A DNA stretch of 64,000 nt from Rhizobium sp. Leaf306 (GCF_001423425.1 NZ_LMNX01000002.1:1-64000); one strand, 5' to 3'. Counted from the stretch's first letter, positions 7,359-16,469 are shown. The notes: a model not told the origin generated them from the sequence alone. A program made the numbers and translations.

Positions 7359-8519
7359 TCAACGGCCTGAGCGCGCGTCCGTGTCCAGGCGCGATCGAAT
7401 CGCGGCGGCCATCTCTACGGCTTCTTCTCTGGCATTGTGAAAATAGCTGATAAGGCCCGGCGTCATGCCGATGAACCAGAGGCCTGGAATATCAGGGCCG
7501 CTCGGGGATGGGACGTGACTGTTCTCGATGGCCAGTTCGCCAAGAAGCGATTGATGCTGCGCGCCGTAACCGGTCGCGTAGATGATCACATCCGGGGCTG
7601 TCACCACGCCGTTCTTGTGCAGAACGGTGCCGGCTTGCGTGAATTCGACAACTTCGCCGACAACCTTGATGCGGCCTTCACGTACGGCCTTGATAGCGCC
7701 GTCATCCACCGGGATCGCCACATGATCGCGGGCAAGCCGCGTTGCGGCCTTGTGCGATGATCTGGGAAACCCGAGCTTGGTCAGATCCCCGAAGGCCAAG
7801 CGTTCCGTCAGCGAGATCGCGATATCGACCACAGGCGTGGGAAGACGTGCCAGCCATGGCGAGAATTTATGGACGGCCACGCCGAACAACCGCTTGGGAA
7901 GAACCGATGAACCGGAGCGAACGGAAAACCAGCAGTCGGCCAGATCGACCTTCGCCAGGTGATTGGCAATGTCGAACCCCGAATTGCCGGCGCCGACGAT
8001 CAGCACCCGCTTTCCCCGGTACTGCTTCGCATCCCCGAAGTCGCAAGCGTGTATGCTTTGTCCGCCGAAGTTTTCCGCACCCTTGAACAGAGGTTGCCAC
8101 GGATCGCCATCGCGTCCTGTGGCGACCACGACGTTGCGGCACAAAACCGGACCGGCGGATGTTGCAAGATGGAAGACGCCGTCGCGTCTGCTCAACGCCT
8201 CAACCGAAACGCCGTGTTCAATATCAAGGGCGTTGTCACGGGCAAACTGTGCCAGATGAGCGGCAACAACGTCCCGTTTGGGAAAAGCCGAGGTTCCGCT
8301 CGGGTATTGCAGCCCCGGCATGTGGGAAATGTCGCGATGCGTGTTGAGAGAGAGCTGCGGATGGCGCTTGCGCCAGGTCGATCCGACCTGCTCTTCACGG
8401 GCAATGATTCGGGCGCGGATGCCGCGCCTTCCCAGCTCATAGGCGGCGGTCATTCCAGAAAGCCCGGCACCAATGACCACGACATCTTCGATTTGGAGAG
8501 GCTCAGCGGGCAGATTCAT
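7359..8519 (-). CDS. Flavin-dependent monooxygenase-like FAD/NAD(P)H oxidoreductase
   Basis: A 386-aa two-dinucleotide-fold flavoprotein: FAD site GAGLSG near residue 15, NAD(P)H site GAGNSG near residue 170, and a third conserved stretch YATGYGAQ before a C-terminal GLWFIGM. This matches the FMO/YUCCA-like group of single-component monooxygenases and related thioredoxin reductase-like enzymes. The ATG at 8519 gives the usual N-terminus; a TTG-started extension to 8561 looks spurious. It stands alone, divergent from the DUF2156 gene. The substrate is unknown. Confidence 0.85.
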   Translation of the reverse strand: MNLPAEPLQIEDVVVIGAGLSGMTAAYELGRRGIRARIIAREEQVGSTWRKRHPQLSLNTHRDISHMPGLQYPSGTSAFPKRDVVAAHLAQFARDNALDIEHGVSVEALSRRDGVFHLATSAGPVLCRNVVVATGRDGDPWQPLFKGAENFGGQSIHACDFGDAKQYRGKRVLIVGAGNSGFDIANHLAKVDLADCWFSVRSGSSVLPKRLFGVAVHKFSPWLARLPTPVVDIAISLTERLAFGDLTKLGFPRSSHKAATRLARDHVAIPVDDGAIKAVREGRIKVVGEVVEFTQAGTVLHKNGVVTAPDVIIYATGYGAQHQSLLGELAIENSHVPSPSGPDIPGLWFIGMTPGLISYFHNAREEAVEMAAAIRSRLDTDARSGR

Positions 8520-8661
8520 GGCCAGACAATGCTGAAAAACATGCGCTGCTGCAACACCCAATCCTGAAACAGCGGGGAGATGCCCTCCCAGTTTAGAATA
8601 TCTCTATGTACCGTAAGACGCGCATGCCAAAAGTACGGACATCGACTTTGAGGAAAATCGT

Positions 8662-9702
8662 ATGGCAGGCCTCCGCGGGTATATCGACTCGGTTCTTGAC
8701 CGTGGCCTTCCGAATCTCGCGTCCGCTCAGTTGTCAGATGAACGCAGGATGGAGCTTTGCCGGCAACACGGCGACTTCTCGCTGGCGTATTCGACGGCGG
8801 TTCAGAAGAACCTCAGCCACTTCGGCGACGACAAGGGATATATCGCCTACGCGACGAAGATGGGGCACATGTTTGCCTTGGGCGATCCTGTCGCCGACAA
8901 GGCCGATCGTGCCCGGTACGTGTCTGATTTCGTCGCAGCGGCCGAACGTCCCTGTTTCGTGCAGATCGGCCGGCAGACGGCAGAGACACTGTCTCGGCTC
9001 GGCTACCGGATCAATCAGATGGGCGTCGATACCCATCTCGTGCTCAACGAGCATTCGTTTGCCGGAAAGAAGAACGAGACGGTCCGCTATTCGGAGCGGT
9101 GGCTGCTGAAGAACGGTTACCGGATTGTCGAGTGTGACGGCAGTCTGGCCAGGCCCGACCAGATCAAGGCCGTTTCCGAAGAATGGCGCGCTGGCCGCAT
9201 CGTCCGTCGGCGGGAAATGTGTTTCCTGAACAGGCCGTTCAAAGCCGAGCTGTCGGCGCATATGCGCCGGTTCCTGATCCTCGATCCGCAAGGCGAAACC
9301 ATCGCCGTGCTCGATTTCGATCCGATTTTCGATGCGGGGCAGGTGACGGGATACACGTCCACGTTCAAGCGGAAGAAGACAGGGACGACCCCGCATGCCG
9401 AGATCGGTCTGACGAAGTTTGCGACGGACCGCTTCAGGGAAGAGGGCAGGTCGCTGGTGACGCTTGGGCTTTCGCCCCTTGCGGCGATCACGACAAGCGG
9501 GTTTGCGGAAAGCGCGTTCTGGCGCGGCAGGTTCGAATATGCCTACAAGTCGCCGGCCATCAACAAGAGGATCTTCAACCTGCAGGGACAGGCGGCATTC
9601 AAGCGCCGGTTCCATGGCGCCGAAGAGCCGACCTACATCGCCTTCAAGCGTCGCAGCCCGCTGGAGATGCTTGCTCTTTTGAGACTGCTCAAGACCCTCT
9701 GA
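8662..9702 (+). CDS. DUF2156 protein (GNAT-like, lysylphosphatidylglycerol synthase C-terminal type)
   Basis: A 346-aa protein homologous to the cytosolic acyl-transferase half of MprF/LPG synthases, here without any membrane half. Typical stretches are KGYIAYATKMGHMFALGDP, QIGRQTAETL and, near the C-terminus, KRRFHGAEEPTYIAF. The family transfers aminoacyl groups from tRNA or other acyl donors, but free-standing members are uncharacterised. The ATG at 8662 has a GAGGA site 8 nt upstream. It converges with the FNT channel gene, with only 7 bp between them. Confidence 0.85.
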   Translation: MAGLRGYIDSVLDRGLPNLASAQLSDERRMELCRQHGDFSLAYSTAVQKNLSHFGDDKGYIAYATKMGHMFALGDPVADKADRARYVSDFVAAAERPCFVQIGRQTAETLSRLGYRINQMGVDTHLVLNEHSFAGKKNETVRYSERWLLKNGYRIVECDGSLARPDQIKAVSEEWRAGRIVRRREMCFLNRPFKAELSAHMRRFLILDPQGETIAVLDFDPIFDAGQVTGYTSTFKRKKTGTTPHAEIGLTKFATDRFREEGRSLVTLGLSPLAAITTSGFAESAFWRGRFEYAYKSPAINKRIFNLQGQAAFKRRFHGAEEPTYIAFKRRSPLEMLALLRLLKTL

Positions 9703-9709
9703 GCCGAGG

Positions 9710-10519
9710 TCACTTCTTAGCCGGCTTTCCGTAAGCCGCAGAATAGGCGAGGGCCACGAAGGCTCCGCCGATCACATTCCCGATCGTTGCCGGCAGCAAG
9801 TTGCCGAAGATGTCGCTGGTGCCCAACAGCGCCGTCGAGGGTTCAAGCATGCCCTGGACGAGAGTGGCATAGGTCAGCAGATACATGTTGGCGATGGAGT
9901 GCTCGAAGCCTGCCGCGACGAACGCTGCGACCGGCAGAAGCAGACCGAAAATCTTCTGCGTGACCGTATGGCCCGCATAGGCCAGCCAGACACCGAGACA
10001 GACAAGCGTGTTGGCAAGGATGCCGCTTGCAAGCGTTGTTGCGAACCCCTTGGCAGTCTTCGTTTCAGCAAGCTCGAATGCCGCGCGACCGACCGCTCCG
10101 TCGCCGGCCTCATGCAAGCCGGCGAAAACCGCGACGACAGCAAGCGCAATCGAACCGGCGAAGTTGGCCAGATAGACAGTCGTCAACGCCCCCGCCGCCC
10201 GGCCAGCGGGGATCCGTCCGGCAACCACCGGACCGATCATCAGTGTGTTGCCGGTGAACAATTCTGCGCCGGCGACCATCACCAGTGCGAGACCAAGCGA
10301 AAACACCGTGCCGGCGAGGATCTGCGCGACGCCGAAGGGAAGGCTGTCGGCGCCAGCCAGTGCCACTGTCGCAAACAGTCCACCGAAGCCGATGTAAATG
10401 CCGGCAAGCATGCCGAGAATGATCATCTTACTGAGGGGAAGGCCGGCTTTGTCCTCGCAGGCAGAAAAGACCGTCTCGCAAAGGTCGGGCGGTGGCGGCA
10501 GTGCATTGGTGTCCGACAT
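9710..10519 (-). CDS. Formate/nitrite transporter family channel
   Basis: A 269-aa inner-membrane protein with six predicted helices and FNT hallmarks AELFTGN and GFEHSIANMY, which line the anion pore. The family carries formate, nitrite, hydrosulfide or lactate. No formate dehydrogenase or nitrite reductase gene is nearby, so the anion is undetermined. The N-terminus (PPPPDLCETVFSACEDKAG) is a typical short cytoplasmic lead. The gene stands alone between the convergent DUF2156 gene and ohrR. Confidence 0.92.
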   Translation of the reverse strand: MSDTNALPPPPDLCETVFSACEDKAGLPLSKMIILGMLAGIYIGFGGLFATVALAGADSLPFGVAQILAGTVFSLGLALVMVAGAELFTGNTLMIGPVVAGRIPAGRAAGALTTVYLANFAGSIALAVVAVFAGLHEAGDGAVGRAAFELAETKTAKGFATTLASGILANTLVCLGVWLAYAGHTVTQKIFGLLLPVAAFVAAGFEHSIANMYLLTYATLVQGMLEPSTALLGTSDIFGNLLPATIGNVIGGAFVALAYSAAYGKPAKK

Positions 10520-10632
10520 GACATCCTCCTGTCGATCGTATCCGGCGAGGACGTAGATGAGACAGTTGACGGATCCGGGAAGGGCACGATCCCGTGAGCC
10601 TGTTTTGAGGAGGGTGTCGTGGGACTGCGTCC

Positions 10633-11094
10633 TTAAAGGTCCGACGTGGTTCCACTCAGTTTCGCGCTGAGAGCGTTTATGGTCGCCAAGGTCGCGTTGA
10701 CTTGAGGCTGATCCATGCCGACGGCATCAACGATGCACTGCGTCACGGCGTCCGACTTCTCCTGCAGGGCGCGGCCTTTTTCCGTCAGGTAGATATCGAC
10801 GCGGCGCTCGTCGTCGTCCCTGCGCATCTTTGTCACGAGACCCATCAGCGAAAGCCGCTTGATCAATGGCGTGGTCGTGCCGGAATCGACGCCGAGCCTT
10901 TGCGAGATCTCGCCCACGGAAAGGCTGCCCTCGCTCCACAAAAGCTTCATCGTGAGAAACTGCGGATAGGTCAGCCCCGTCGGCGCCAGCGCAGTCCGGT
11001 AGACCCGGTTGAAGGCCTGTTCGGCTCTATAGACGGCGAAGCACAGCATTTGGTCGAGTTCAACCGATGCCGGTTTTTCAGGGATATCTGTCAT
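10633..11094 (-). CDS. ohrR: OhrR, MarR-family organic peroxide sensor-repressor
   Basis: A 153-aa winged-helix repressor. The sensing cysteine sits in LDQMLCFAVYRAEQAF (residue 18), as in characterised OhrR proteins, and the recognition region is GVDSGTTTPLIKRL. Oxidation of this Cys by organic hydroperoxides releases DNA and derepresses ohr. It is divergent from ohr with 127 bp between the genes, where a perfect palindromic candidate operator lies. The ATG at 11094 is the natural start. Confidence 0.95.
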   Translation of the reverse strand: MTDIPEKPASVELDQMLCFAVYRAEQAFNRVYRTALAPTGLTYPQFLTMKLLWSEGSLSVGEISQRLGVDSGTTTPLIKRLSLMGLVTKMRRDDDERRVDIYLTEKGRALQEKSDAVTQCIVDAVGMDQPQVNATLATINALSAKLSGTTSDL

Positions 11095-11121
11095 TCGCGC
11101 AATCTATATTGTGCGCAAGGT

Positions 11122-11135
11122 AATTGCAAGCAATT
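11122..11135. promoter_or_regulatory. Candidate OhrR operator
   Basis: The 14-bp palindrome AATTGCAAGCAATT lies between ohrR and ohr. A second, weaker GCAA/TTGC repeat occurs around 11168-11180. OhrR operators are A/T-rich palindromes of this kind. Confidence 0.55.
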
Positions 11136-11221
11136 GACATGCACTGCCGAGCGCGATATCAATGGCGTGCAATTGAGTTGCGAATTAAGAAAATTGATCC
11201 GCCCCAACCCAGGAGAAGACT

Positions 11222-11653
11222 ATGTCTGTCGACGCGAAGTACAAGACCAGCGCAACTGCATCCGGCGGTGGCCGTGACGGCAAGACGGCGCTTTCCGACG
11301 GGACGCTGGAACTGCAGCTGGTCGTGCCGAAGGAACTCGGTGGCCCCGGTGGTGATGGCGCCAATCCGGAGAAGCTGTTTGCACTTGGATATTCGGCCTG
11401 CTTCCTCGGCGCCCTGCGCGTCGGCGCTACGCAGCTGAAGACCAAGGTTCCGGATGGTTCGACCGTTGATGCAACCGTCGGCATTGGCCCGCGCTCGGAA
11501 GGCGGCTTTGGCATCACCGCTGCCCTGGATGTTTATCTGCCGGGTATGTCGGAAGCCGACGCACAGAAGCTCGTCGAAGTCACCCACGACATCTGCCCGT
11601 ATTCCAACGCGATCAAGGCAAGCGTCGAAGTCGATTTTACGATCCGCACCTGA
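11222..11653 (+). CDS. ohr: Organic hydroperoxide resistance protein Ohr
   Basis: A 143-aa OsmC/Ohr peroxidase that reduces organic hydroperoxides using two cysteines, seen in GYSACF and in HDICPYS. Both active-site cysteines and the family length are intact. The start at 11222 follows an AGGAGAAG-type site. Expression should respond to organic peroxides through the adjacent OhrR. A terminator follows at 11742, so the gene is monocistronic. Confidence 0.96.
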   Translation: MSVDAKYKTSATASGGGRDGKTALSDGTLELQLVVPKELGGPGGDGANPEKLFALGYSACFLGALRVGATQLKTKVPDGSTVDATVGIGPRSEGGFGITAALDVYLPGMSEADAQKLVEVTHDICPYSNAIKASVEVDFTIRT

Positions 11654-11741
11654 TCGAAAACGGAAGTCGTTCGATTGGGAACATCCGATGGATGGCTCTG
11701 GAATAACGCCGCCCACCAGTAATTCTATCTGACAACTATCG

Positions 11742-11775
11742 CAGGCGGCCGGCAACGGTCGCCTGTCGGTTTTGG
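11742..11775 (+). terminator. Terminator after ohr
   Basis: A 9-bp stem with one mismatch (CAGGCGGCC/GGTCGCCTG), 6-nt loop, then TCGGTTTT. Confidence 0.7.
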
Positions 11776-11862
11776 CCGCTACTCGCCGTCGCTGCACCCG
11801 GCAAGCGGTGTCCGCCGAAAATCAGCATCTGTAGATTAGCATCTGAAAAAACAGCATTATCT

Positions 11863-11887
11863 GGAACATAAGGCCCTCGTCCCGGTT
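11863..11887 (+). promoter_or_regulatory. Candidate EcfG promoter for the esterase/DUF4142 operon
   Basis: GGAAC, 16 bp, GGTT, ending 28 bp before the ATG at 11916. Confidence 0.6.
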
Positions 11888-11915
11888 AGCTAGCCATCTA
11901 AACCGGAGACCCAAC

Positions 11916-12968
11916 ATGAAGTCCTCAATGTTTGCGAAAGCACTTCCTCTCGCACTGGTAATGGCCGCCCCGCTTGCCGCCCCGTCGTTTGCGCAGGAGA
12001 TTGCAAAAACCACCACAGATATGCAGGCCGTGCTCGACAAGCTTGGTGCGCTAGACGCCAAGCCGTTCTCGAGCTTGAGCGTTCCGGAAGCCCGCACACA
12101 GGCAAGCCCTGCCGATGCTGCGAAGGCTGTCCAGTGGGAAAAGCGCCTGTCGTCCAATCCCGAAGCGCAGGTGACCACCAAGGACATCACCATTCCGACG
12201 GCTGAAGGCGGTATCGCCGCGCGCGTCTACATGCCGGCCGGCAAGGGTCCGTTCCCCGTCGTCGTCTACTATCACGGCGGTGGCTGGGTGGTTGCCGACA
12301 TCAACGTCTATGACGGCGCACCGCGCGCCCTTTCGCTCGGCGCTAAAGCCATCGTCGTATCGGTTGAGTATCGTCATGCGCCCGAGCACAAGTTCCCGGC
12401 TGCTCATAACGATGCCTGGACGGCGTATAAGTGGGTTGTCGAGAACATTCACGACATGAACGGCAACTCCGACAAGATCGCGGTTGCGGGCGAAAGCGCC
12501 GGCGGCAACCTCGCGGCCAACGTCGCCCTGATGGCCAAGGAGATGAAGGCGAAGCAGCCGGTTCACCAGCTTCTCGTCTACCCGGTCGCCGGCAACGACA
12601 TGGAAACGGCGTCCTACAAGGAAAACGCCAATGCCAAGCCGCTCGGCAAGGCCGATATGGAATGGTTCGTGAAGAACACGGTCACGTCCATGGATGAGAC
12701 CAAGGACCCGCGCATCAACCTCAACGGTCGCTCCGACCTTGCAGGCGTTGCTCCGGCAACCGTGATCCTCGCGCAGATCGATCCGCTGCGGTCCGACGGT
12801 GAAACCTATGCGTCCAAGCTCAAGGACGCCGGCGTTGCGGTAAATACCAAGACCTATAACGGCGTGACACACGAGTTCTTCGGCATGGGCAAGGTCGTTC
12901 CGGAAGCCAAGCAGGCACTGGATCTCGCCGTCGCCGATCTCATCGCAGCCTTCGACAAAGCCAAGTAA
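11916..12968 (+). CDS. Secreted alpha/beta hydrolase, hormone-sensitive-lipase type
   Basis: A 350-aa esterase with a signal peptide (residues 1-26, cleavage near PSFAQ), so it is exported. The oxyanion motif HGGGW and nucleophile elbow GESAGG identify the HSL/bacterial esterase family IV; Asp in DPLRSDGE and His in THEFFG complete the triad. Cytosolic members are common, while an exported one is less so. It is followed after 11 bp by a DUF4142 gene and preceded by a stress-type promoter, so both products probably act in the periplasm under stress. Confidence 0.9.
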   Translation: MKSSMFAKALPLALVMAAPLAAPSFAQEIAKTTTDMQAVLDKLGALDAKPFSSLSVPEARTQASPADAAKAVQWEKRLSSNPEAQVTTKDITIPTAEGGIAARVYMPAGKGPFPVVVYYHGGGWVVADINVYDGAPRALSLGAKAIVVSVEYRHAPEHKFPAAHNDAWTAYKWVVENIHDMNGNSDKIAVAGESAGGNLAANVALMAKEMKAKQPVHQLLVYPVAGNDMETASYKENANAKPLGKADMEWFVKNTVTSMDETKDPRINLNGRSDLAGVAPATVILAQIDPLRSDGETYASKLKDAGVAVNTKTYNGVTHEFFGMGKVVPEAKQALDLAVADLIAAFDKAK

Positions 12969-12979
12969 GGAGAGCCCCT

Positions 12980-13507
12980 ATGAACAAGATGATTTCAGCC
13001 TCGCTCGTATCGCTCTCGCTTTTGATGTCCTCGGCAAGCTTTGCGGCACAGCCCGCCAGCGCCGACAAAGCCGCTGCCGCGTTCAACGTCGACAAGGCTT
13101 CCTTCGTCAAAGCCGTCACCAGTTCCAACGCCTTCGAGATCGAGTCGAGCAAGCTCGCCGAACAAAAGGCCAAGGATGCCGACGTGAAGAAGTTCGCGTC
13201 AGAGATGATCAAGGATCATACGATGGCGGGCGAAGAACTCAAAAAGGCGGCCAAGCTCGGAGACGAGGCACCGGTTATGTCGCCAAAGCACGCGGCCATG
13301 CTTGAAATGCTGAAGGGTGCATCTGACCAGGACTTCGAGCCGCTCTATATCGACATGCAGGCAACAGCGCATATGGAAGCGGTCAGCTTGTTTGCGACCT
13401 ATGCCAAGGGCGGTGACGATGCGGCGGTCAAGGAGTTCGCGGCCAAGACTCTGCCGAAACTTGAAATGCACAAGATGCACGTGACGAAGCTCGTCGCGGC
13501 TCACTGA
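12980..13507 (+). CDS. Periplasmic DUF4142 protein
   Basis: A 175-aa protein with a signal peptide (residues 1-23, SASFAAQ) and the four-helix ferritin-like DUF4142 domain: SSNAFEIESSKLAEQKA, VKKFASEMIKDH and the C-terminal HKMHVTKL. Function is unknown; members are often stress-induced in alphaproteobacteria. It is the second gene of the esterase operon and ends at a strong bidirectional terminator. Confidence 0.9.
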   Translation: MNKMISASLVSLSLLMSSASFAAQPASADKAAAAFNVDKASFVKAVTSSNAFEIESSKLAEQKAKDADVKKFASEMIKDHTMAGEELKKAAKLGDEAPVMSPKHAAMLEMLKGASDQDFEPLYIDMQATAHMEAVSLFATYAKGGDDAAVKEFAAKTLPKLEMHKMHVTKLVAAH

Positions 13508-13565
13508 GGCGGGCAGCATCTGGAGCCTGCGTCCCAGCAGGCCGGGTGAATGTCGAGACGTTTAA

Positions 13566-13603
13566 AACAATGGCCGCTCCGGAAACGGGGCGGCCATTGT
13601 TGT
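13566..13603. terminator. Strong bidirectional terminator
   Basis: A 15-bp stem with a single mismatch (AACAATGGCCGC with its complement) surrounds a short loop between convergent genes. Confidence 0.85.
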
Positions 13604-13627
13604 TCCAGGGGTTGTGGAGAGGACGGT

Positions 13628-15010
13628 TCAAGCTGGAACGGGTGACGATCCTGCGGCCGTTTTCGGCAATGTGATGGTTTGGCGCAGTCCCTTATCGTCT
13701 TGATTGCGAAGCGCAATCTTTCCGCCATAGAGCTGTGCGAGTTCATTGGCGATCGTCAGGCCGAACCCATCTCCAGCGACCGTCTCATCCATCCGCACAC
13801 CCGGCAGAAATGCCTTCTCGATCGTATCGTCGGAGATGCCGGGGCCATCGTCTTCGAGCGTGATGACGATCGAGCGTCCGTCCGTGCGGGCATCAATCGC
13901 GACAAGGCTGCCAGCCCATTTGAACGCGTTGTCGAGGAGATTGCCGACGATCTCGTCGAAATCCTCGGCCGCACAGGCAACCGAAATTTGCGGCTCGATC
14001 GTGCATTGCACCGAGATGCCCCGGTCAGCGTGGATGCGCGACATGACAAGCACAAGATCGTCTATGCGGGGGTTCACTTGTGTTGCCGAAACGGTGCCGC
14101 TGGAGGCAGTCTTGCGGGCACGGGCGAGATGGTGGCGGATGCGCTGGTCGATCCTGTCGACCAGATCGCGCATCTCGTTGGTGGGATCGTTGGCGTCATC
14201 GAGGGCCAGTTGCAGGCTTGCGACTGGAGTCTTCAGGCCGTGCGCGAGGTTTGCGAAATGCAGGCGCGTTTCGGCAAGCCTCTCGGCATTCTTGTCCACG
14301 AGGCGGTTGATCTCGCGGGAGGCGGGCTGCAACTCCTCGACGTCCTGATCCGGCAACCGCGGCAGCGCGCCTGCGGAAATGGATGCGATGTCTGACGTCA
14401 GTTGTCTCAGCGGTCGAAGCCCGTAGCGGACCTGCAGCAGGATGCCGCCGACGAGAACGCCACCCAAAAGAAGCATCGCAGGAACCAGCCACAGCAATGC
14501 CCGCCGGGCGGGTGCGCTCAGGGAAGATTGCGGCGCCGATGCAATGATCTCGACCGTCCGATCTCCGACCATCGTTTCCAGCGTGCGCAGATACAGTGTC
14601 TCGTCGCGGAAGGCGACACGATCGGCCGGATGTGGCTTGGGCTCCGCCGCGTGGCGCCAGTCGAAGGGGCGGGGCGGGCTTTCCAGGGTTTCCTCGGCCA
14701 GCGACCGGGAGGTTATGCGGGTCCGATCGTCGGACACCTGCCAGTACCAACCGGAGCGCGGACGATCGAATGGCGGGCCGTCGAGGTCTGCAGAGAGGAC
14801 GACGTCGCCGGCACTGTCGGTGGTCAGTGCATTTCGCAATCCCTCGATCTGGGTGTCGAGCCGCTGATCGATCTGCTCCCTCACCACGCCCGCCACGATC
14901 AGGTAGAGAATGACGGATGCGACGATCACCGTCGCCGTCACGAAGATGATGGAAAAGCCGGCCAGCCGCCGGGCGATCGACGCCTGGCCGGATAGGTTGA
15001 GCCCGCTCAT
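13628..15010 (-). CDS. Membrane sensor histidine kinase, PhoQ-like
   Basis: A 460-aa kinase: transmembrane helix about residues 15-37, periplasmic sensor of about 130 residues, second helix about 165-188, HAMP linker, H-box NLAHGLKTPVASL, N-box GNLLDNAFKWA and G-boxes EDDGPGI and GFGLTIA. The H-box GLKTPV and overall size match PhoQ-type kinases. Its ATG overlaps the regulator's stop by four bases (ATGA). A much longer frame reaching 15475 is only an antisense extension through the regulator gene. The stimulus is unknown; divalent cations or envelope stress are typical of this group. Confidence 0.93.
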   Translation of the reverse strand: MSGLNLSGQASIARRLAGFSIIFVTATVIVASVILYLIVAGVVREQIDQRLDTQIEGLRNALTTDSAGDVVLSADLDGPPFDRPRSGWYWQVSDDRTRITSRSLAEETLESPPRPFDWRHAAEPKPHPADRVAFRDETLYLRTLETMVGDRTVEIIASAPQSSLSAPARRALLWLVPAMLLLGGVLVGGILLQVRYGLRPLRQLTSDIASISAGALPRLPDQDVEELQPASREINRLVDKNAERLAETRLHFANLAHGLKTPVASLQLALDDANDPTNEMRDLVDRIDQRIRHHLARARKTASSGTVSATQVNPRIDDLVLVMSRIHADRGISVQCTIEPQISVACAAEDFDEIVGNLLDNAFKWAGSLVAIDARTDGRSIVITLEDDGPGISDDTIEKAFLPGVRMDETVAGDGFGLTIANELAQLYGGKIALRNQDDKGLRQTITLPKTAAGSSPVPA

Positions 15011-15669
15011 GGCGCTGCCGTCAGCATGTAGCCGCGGCCGCGAACGGTTTCGATCAGTTCCGCGCCGATCTTGCGGCGCAGGCGCGCGACGATCACCTCT
15101 ATCGAATTGGAATCGACCTCGGCATCGCCTTCGTAGACGCGCTCGATCAGCTCGCGCCGATCGACGATGACGTCCTTGCGCAGGATCAGGCAAGAGAGCA
15201 CGCGCCATTCCAGCGCGGTCAGCTTCAGCGACAGGCCATTGAACTGGAAGGTGCCGAGCTGGGCGTCGAACTCCAGGGGACCGCAGAGGATTTTGGAGGA
15301 CGCATGGCCCGTGGCGCGGCGGACGAGGGCGCGCATGCGCAGCACCAGTTCCTCGATCTTGAACGGCTTGGTGAGGAAATCGTCGGCGCCCGCCTTGAAG
15401 CTCTCGACCTTGTCCGGCCATCCGTCGCGCGCGGTCAGGATCAGGACGGGGAGGGTGCGCCCTGCAGCCCGCCACGATTTCAGAACCGACACGCCATCGA
15501 TCTTCGGTAGGCCCAGATCGAGAATGGCCACGTCGTAGAGTTCGGTCAGTCCTGCGTGCTCGGCATCCTCGCCGTTCTTTGCAATGTCCACGACAAAACT
15601 TTCGGCCCGCAGGCTGGCTGCGATGCGTTTGGAAAGATCGGTATCGTCTTCGACCAGAAGTACGCGCAT
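15007..15669 (-). CDS. OmpR/PhoP-type response regulator
   Basis: A 220-aa regulator with a receiver (LLVEDD, phospho-Asp in LDLGLP, Lys in LTKPF) and a winged-helix output domain ending VRGRGYMLTA. It is first in a two-gene operon with the PhoQ-like kinase and is divergent from the OB-fold protein gene. A perfect 7-bp inverted repeat lies in the shared 136-bp promoter region, so it probably controls both itself and that neighbour. The start is the ATG at 15669 (MRVLLVEDD). Confidence 0.94.
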   Translation of the reverse strand: MRVLLVEDDTDLSKRIAASLRAESFVVDIAKNGEDAEHAGLTELYDVAILDLGLPKIDGVSVLKSWRAAGRTLPVLILTARDGWPDKVESFKAGADDFLTKPFKIEELVLRMRALVRRATGHASSKILCGPLEFDAQLGTFQFNGLSLKLTALEWRVLSCLILRKDVIVDRRELIERVYEGDAEVDSNSIEVIVARLRRKIGAELIETVRGRGYMLTAAP

Positions 15670-15729
15670 GTGCAACCCGTTTGCCGTGGTGGAGAGACGC
15701 TGTCCTATGGCGGCAAGGCTTAACTCAAA

Positions 15730-15747
15730 CTGAACCACAAGGTTCAG
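15730..15747. promoter_or_regulatory. Inverted repeat in the divergent promoter region
   Basis: CTGAACC and GGTTCAG separated by 4 bp. Its position between the regulator gene and the OB-fold gene suggests an operator, although PhoP-type sites are more often direct repeats. Confidence 0.45.
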
Positions 15748-15805
15748 GCTGTTATCGGTCGTCGGCTGATAAATCTCTCCTGGCATACAAAAACAGGAGA
15801 AGACC

Positions 15806-16384
15806 ATGTCAATTTCGGACAACAACACGACCGTCGACCAGAAGGATGGTTCGGCCGACAAGCCGCGTGCACCCAAGCCCCCGCACAAGACCGGCAACCG
15901 GCGTATGGCAAGCTTCGGCGTCACGGCCTTGGCGATCCTTGCCATCGGGGCCGCGGCCGGAGCCGGCGCAATGAAGCTGACCGGGCCGAGCGTCGAGCTT
16001 GCGCCCATGAACCCGGTCGCCATCTCCGCCGTCAAGGAGGACAGCCTGGTGACGGTTAAGGGGACGGTAGCCGAGGTATTCGGCAACAAGTTCGTCGTTC
16101 AGGACGACAGCGGACGGGCACTGGTTGAAACCGGGCCATCGGGTGACGACGGCAAGCTTGTCGATCTCAACGAAGCCGTCAGCGTCCAGGGTCGCTTCGA
16201 CAACGGCTTCCTGCATGCGACCTACATCGTTCGTCAGGACGGTAGCATGGAAGCGCTCGGCCCGGCCGGCGGCCCTCCGCGTCACGGACCTGCCGGTGGC
16301 CCTCCGCCTCATGGCCCGGCCGGCGGCCCTCCGTATGACGGTCCGCGCGGTGATATGCCGACACCCCCTGCGCCAAAAGGGTAA
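15806..16384 (+). CDS. Membrane-anchored OB-fold (BOF/YgiW-like) protein with a Gly-Pro repeat tail
   Basis: A 192-aa protein. The basic N-terminus is followed by one membrane helix (about residues 35-55), then an OB-fold of about 80 residues (VTVKGTVAEVFGNKFVVQDDSG) related to the YgiW/YdeI stress-tolerance family, and a tail of three GPAGGPP repeats with intervening His. The ribosome site AGGAGA precedes the ATG at 15806. YgiW/YdeI proteins are periplasmic and linked to PhoPQ- or stress-controlled peptide and peroxide tolerance, which fits its place opposite a PhoPQ-like pair. The repeat tail is unusual for the family. Confidence 0.75.
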   Translation: MSISDNNTTVDQKDGSADKPRAPKPPHKTGNRRMASFGVTALAILAIGAAAGAGAMKLTGPSVELAPMNPVAISAVKEDSLVTVKGTVAEVFGNKFVVQDDSGRALVETGPSGDDGKLVDLNEAVSVQGRFDNGFLHATYIVRQDGSMEALGPAGGPPRHGPAGGPPPHGPAGGPPYDGPRGDMPTPPAPKG

Positions 16385-16469
16385 AGCCCTGGTTGCAAAA
16401 CCTGGTGGCGGAGCCCTGACGGCAGGGTTGTAACGGGAAAGCGTTGCCCGATCTTCTTTCGGGCACGCT

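Noticed and set aside
15011-15475. N-terminal extension of the PhoQ-like kinase frame
   Set aside because: It overlaps the response-regulator gene; the ATG at 15010 gives the standard kinase N-terminus and ATGA coupling.
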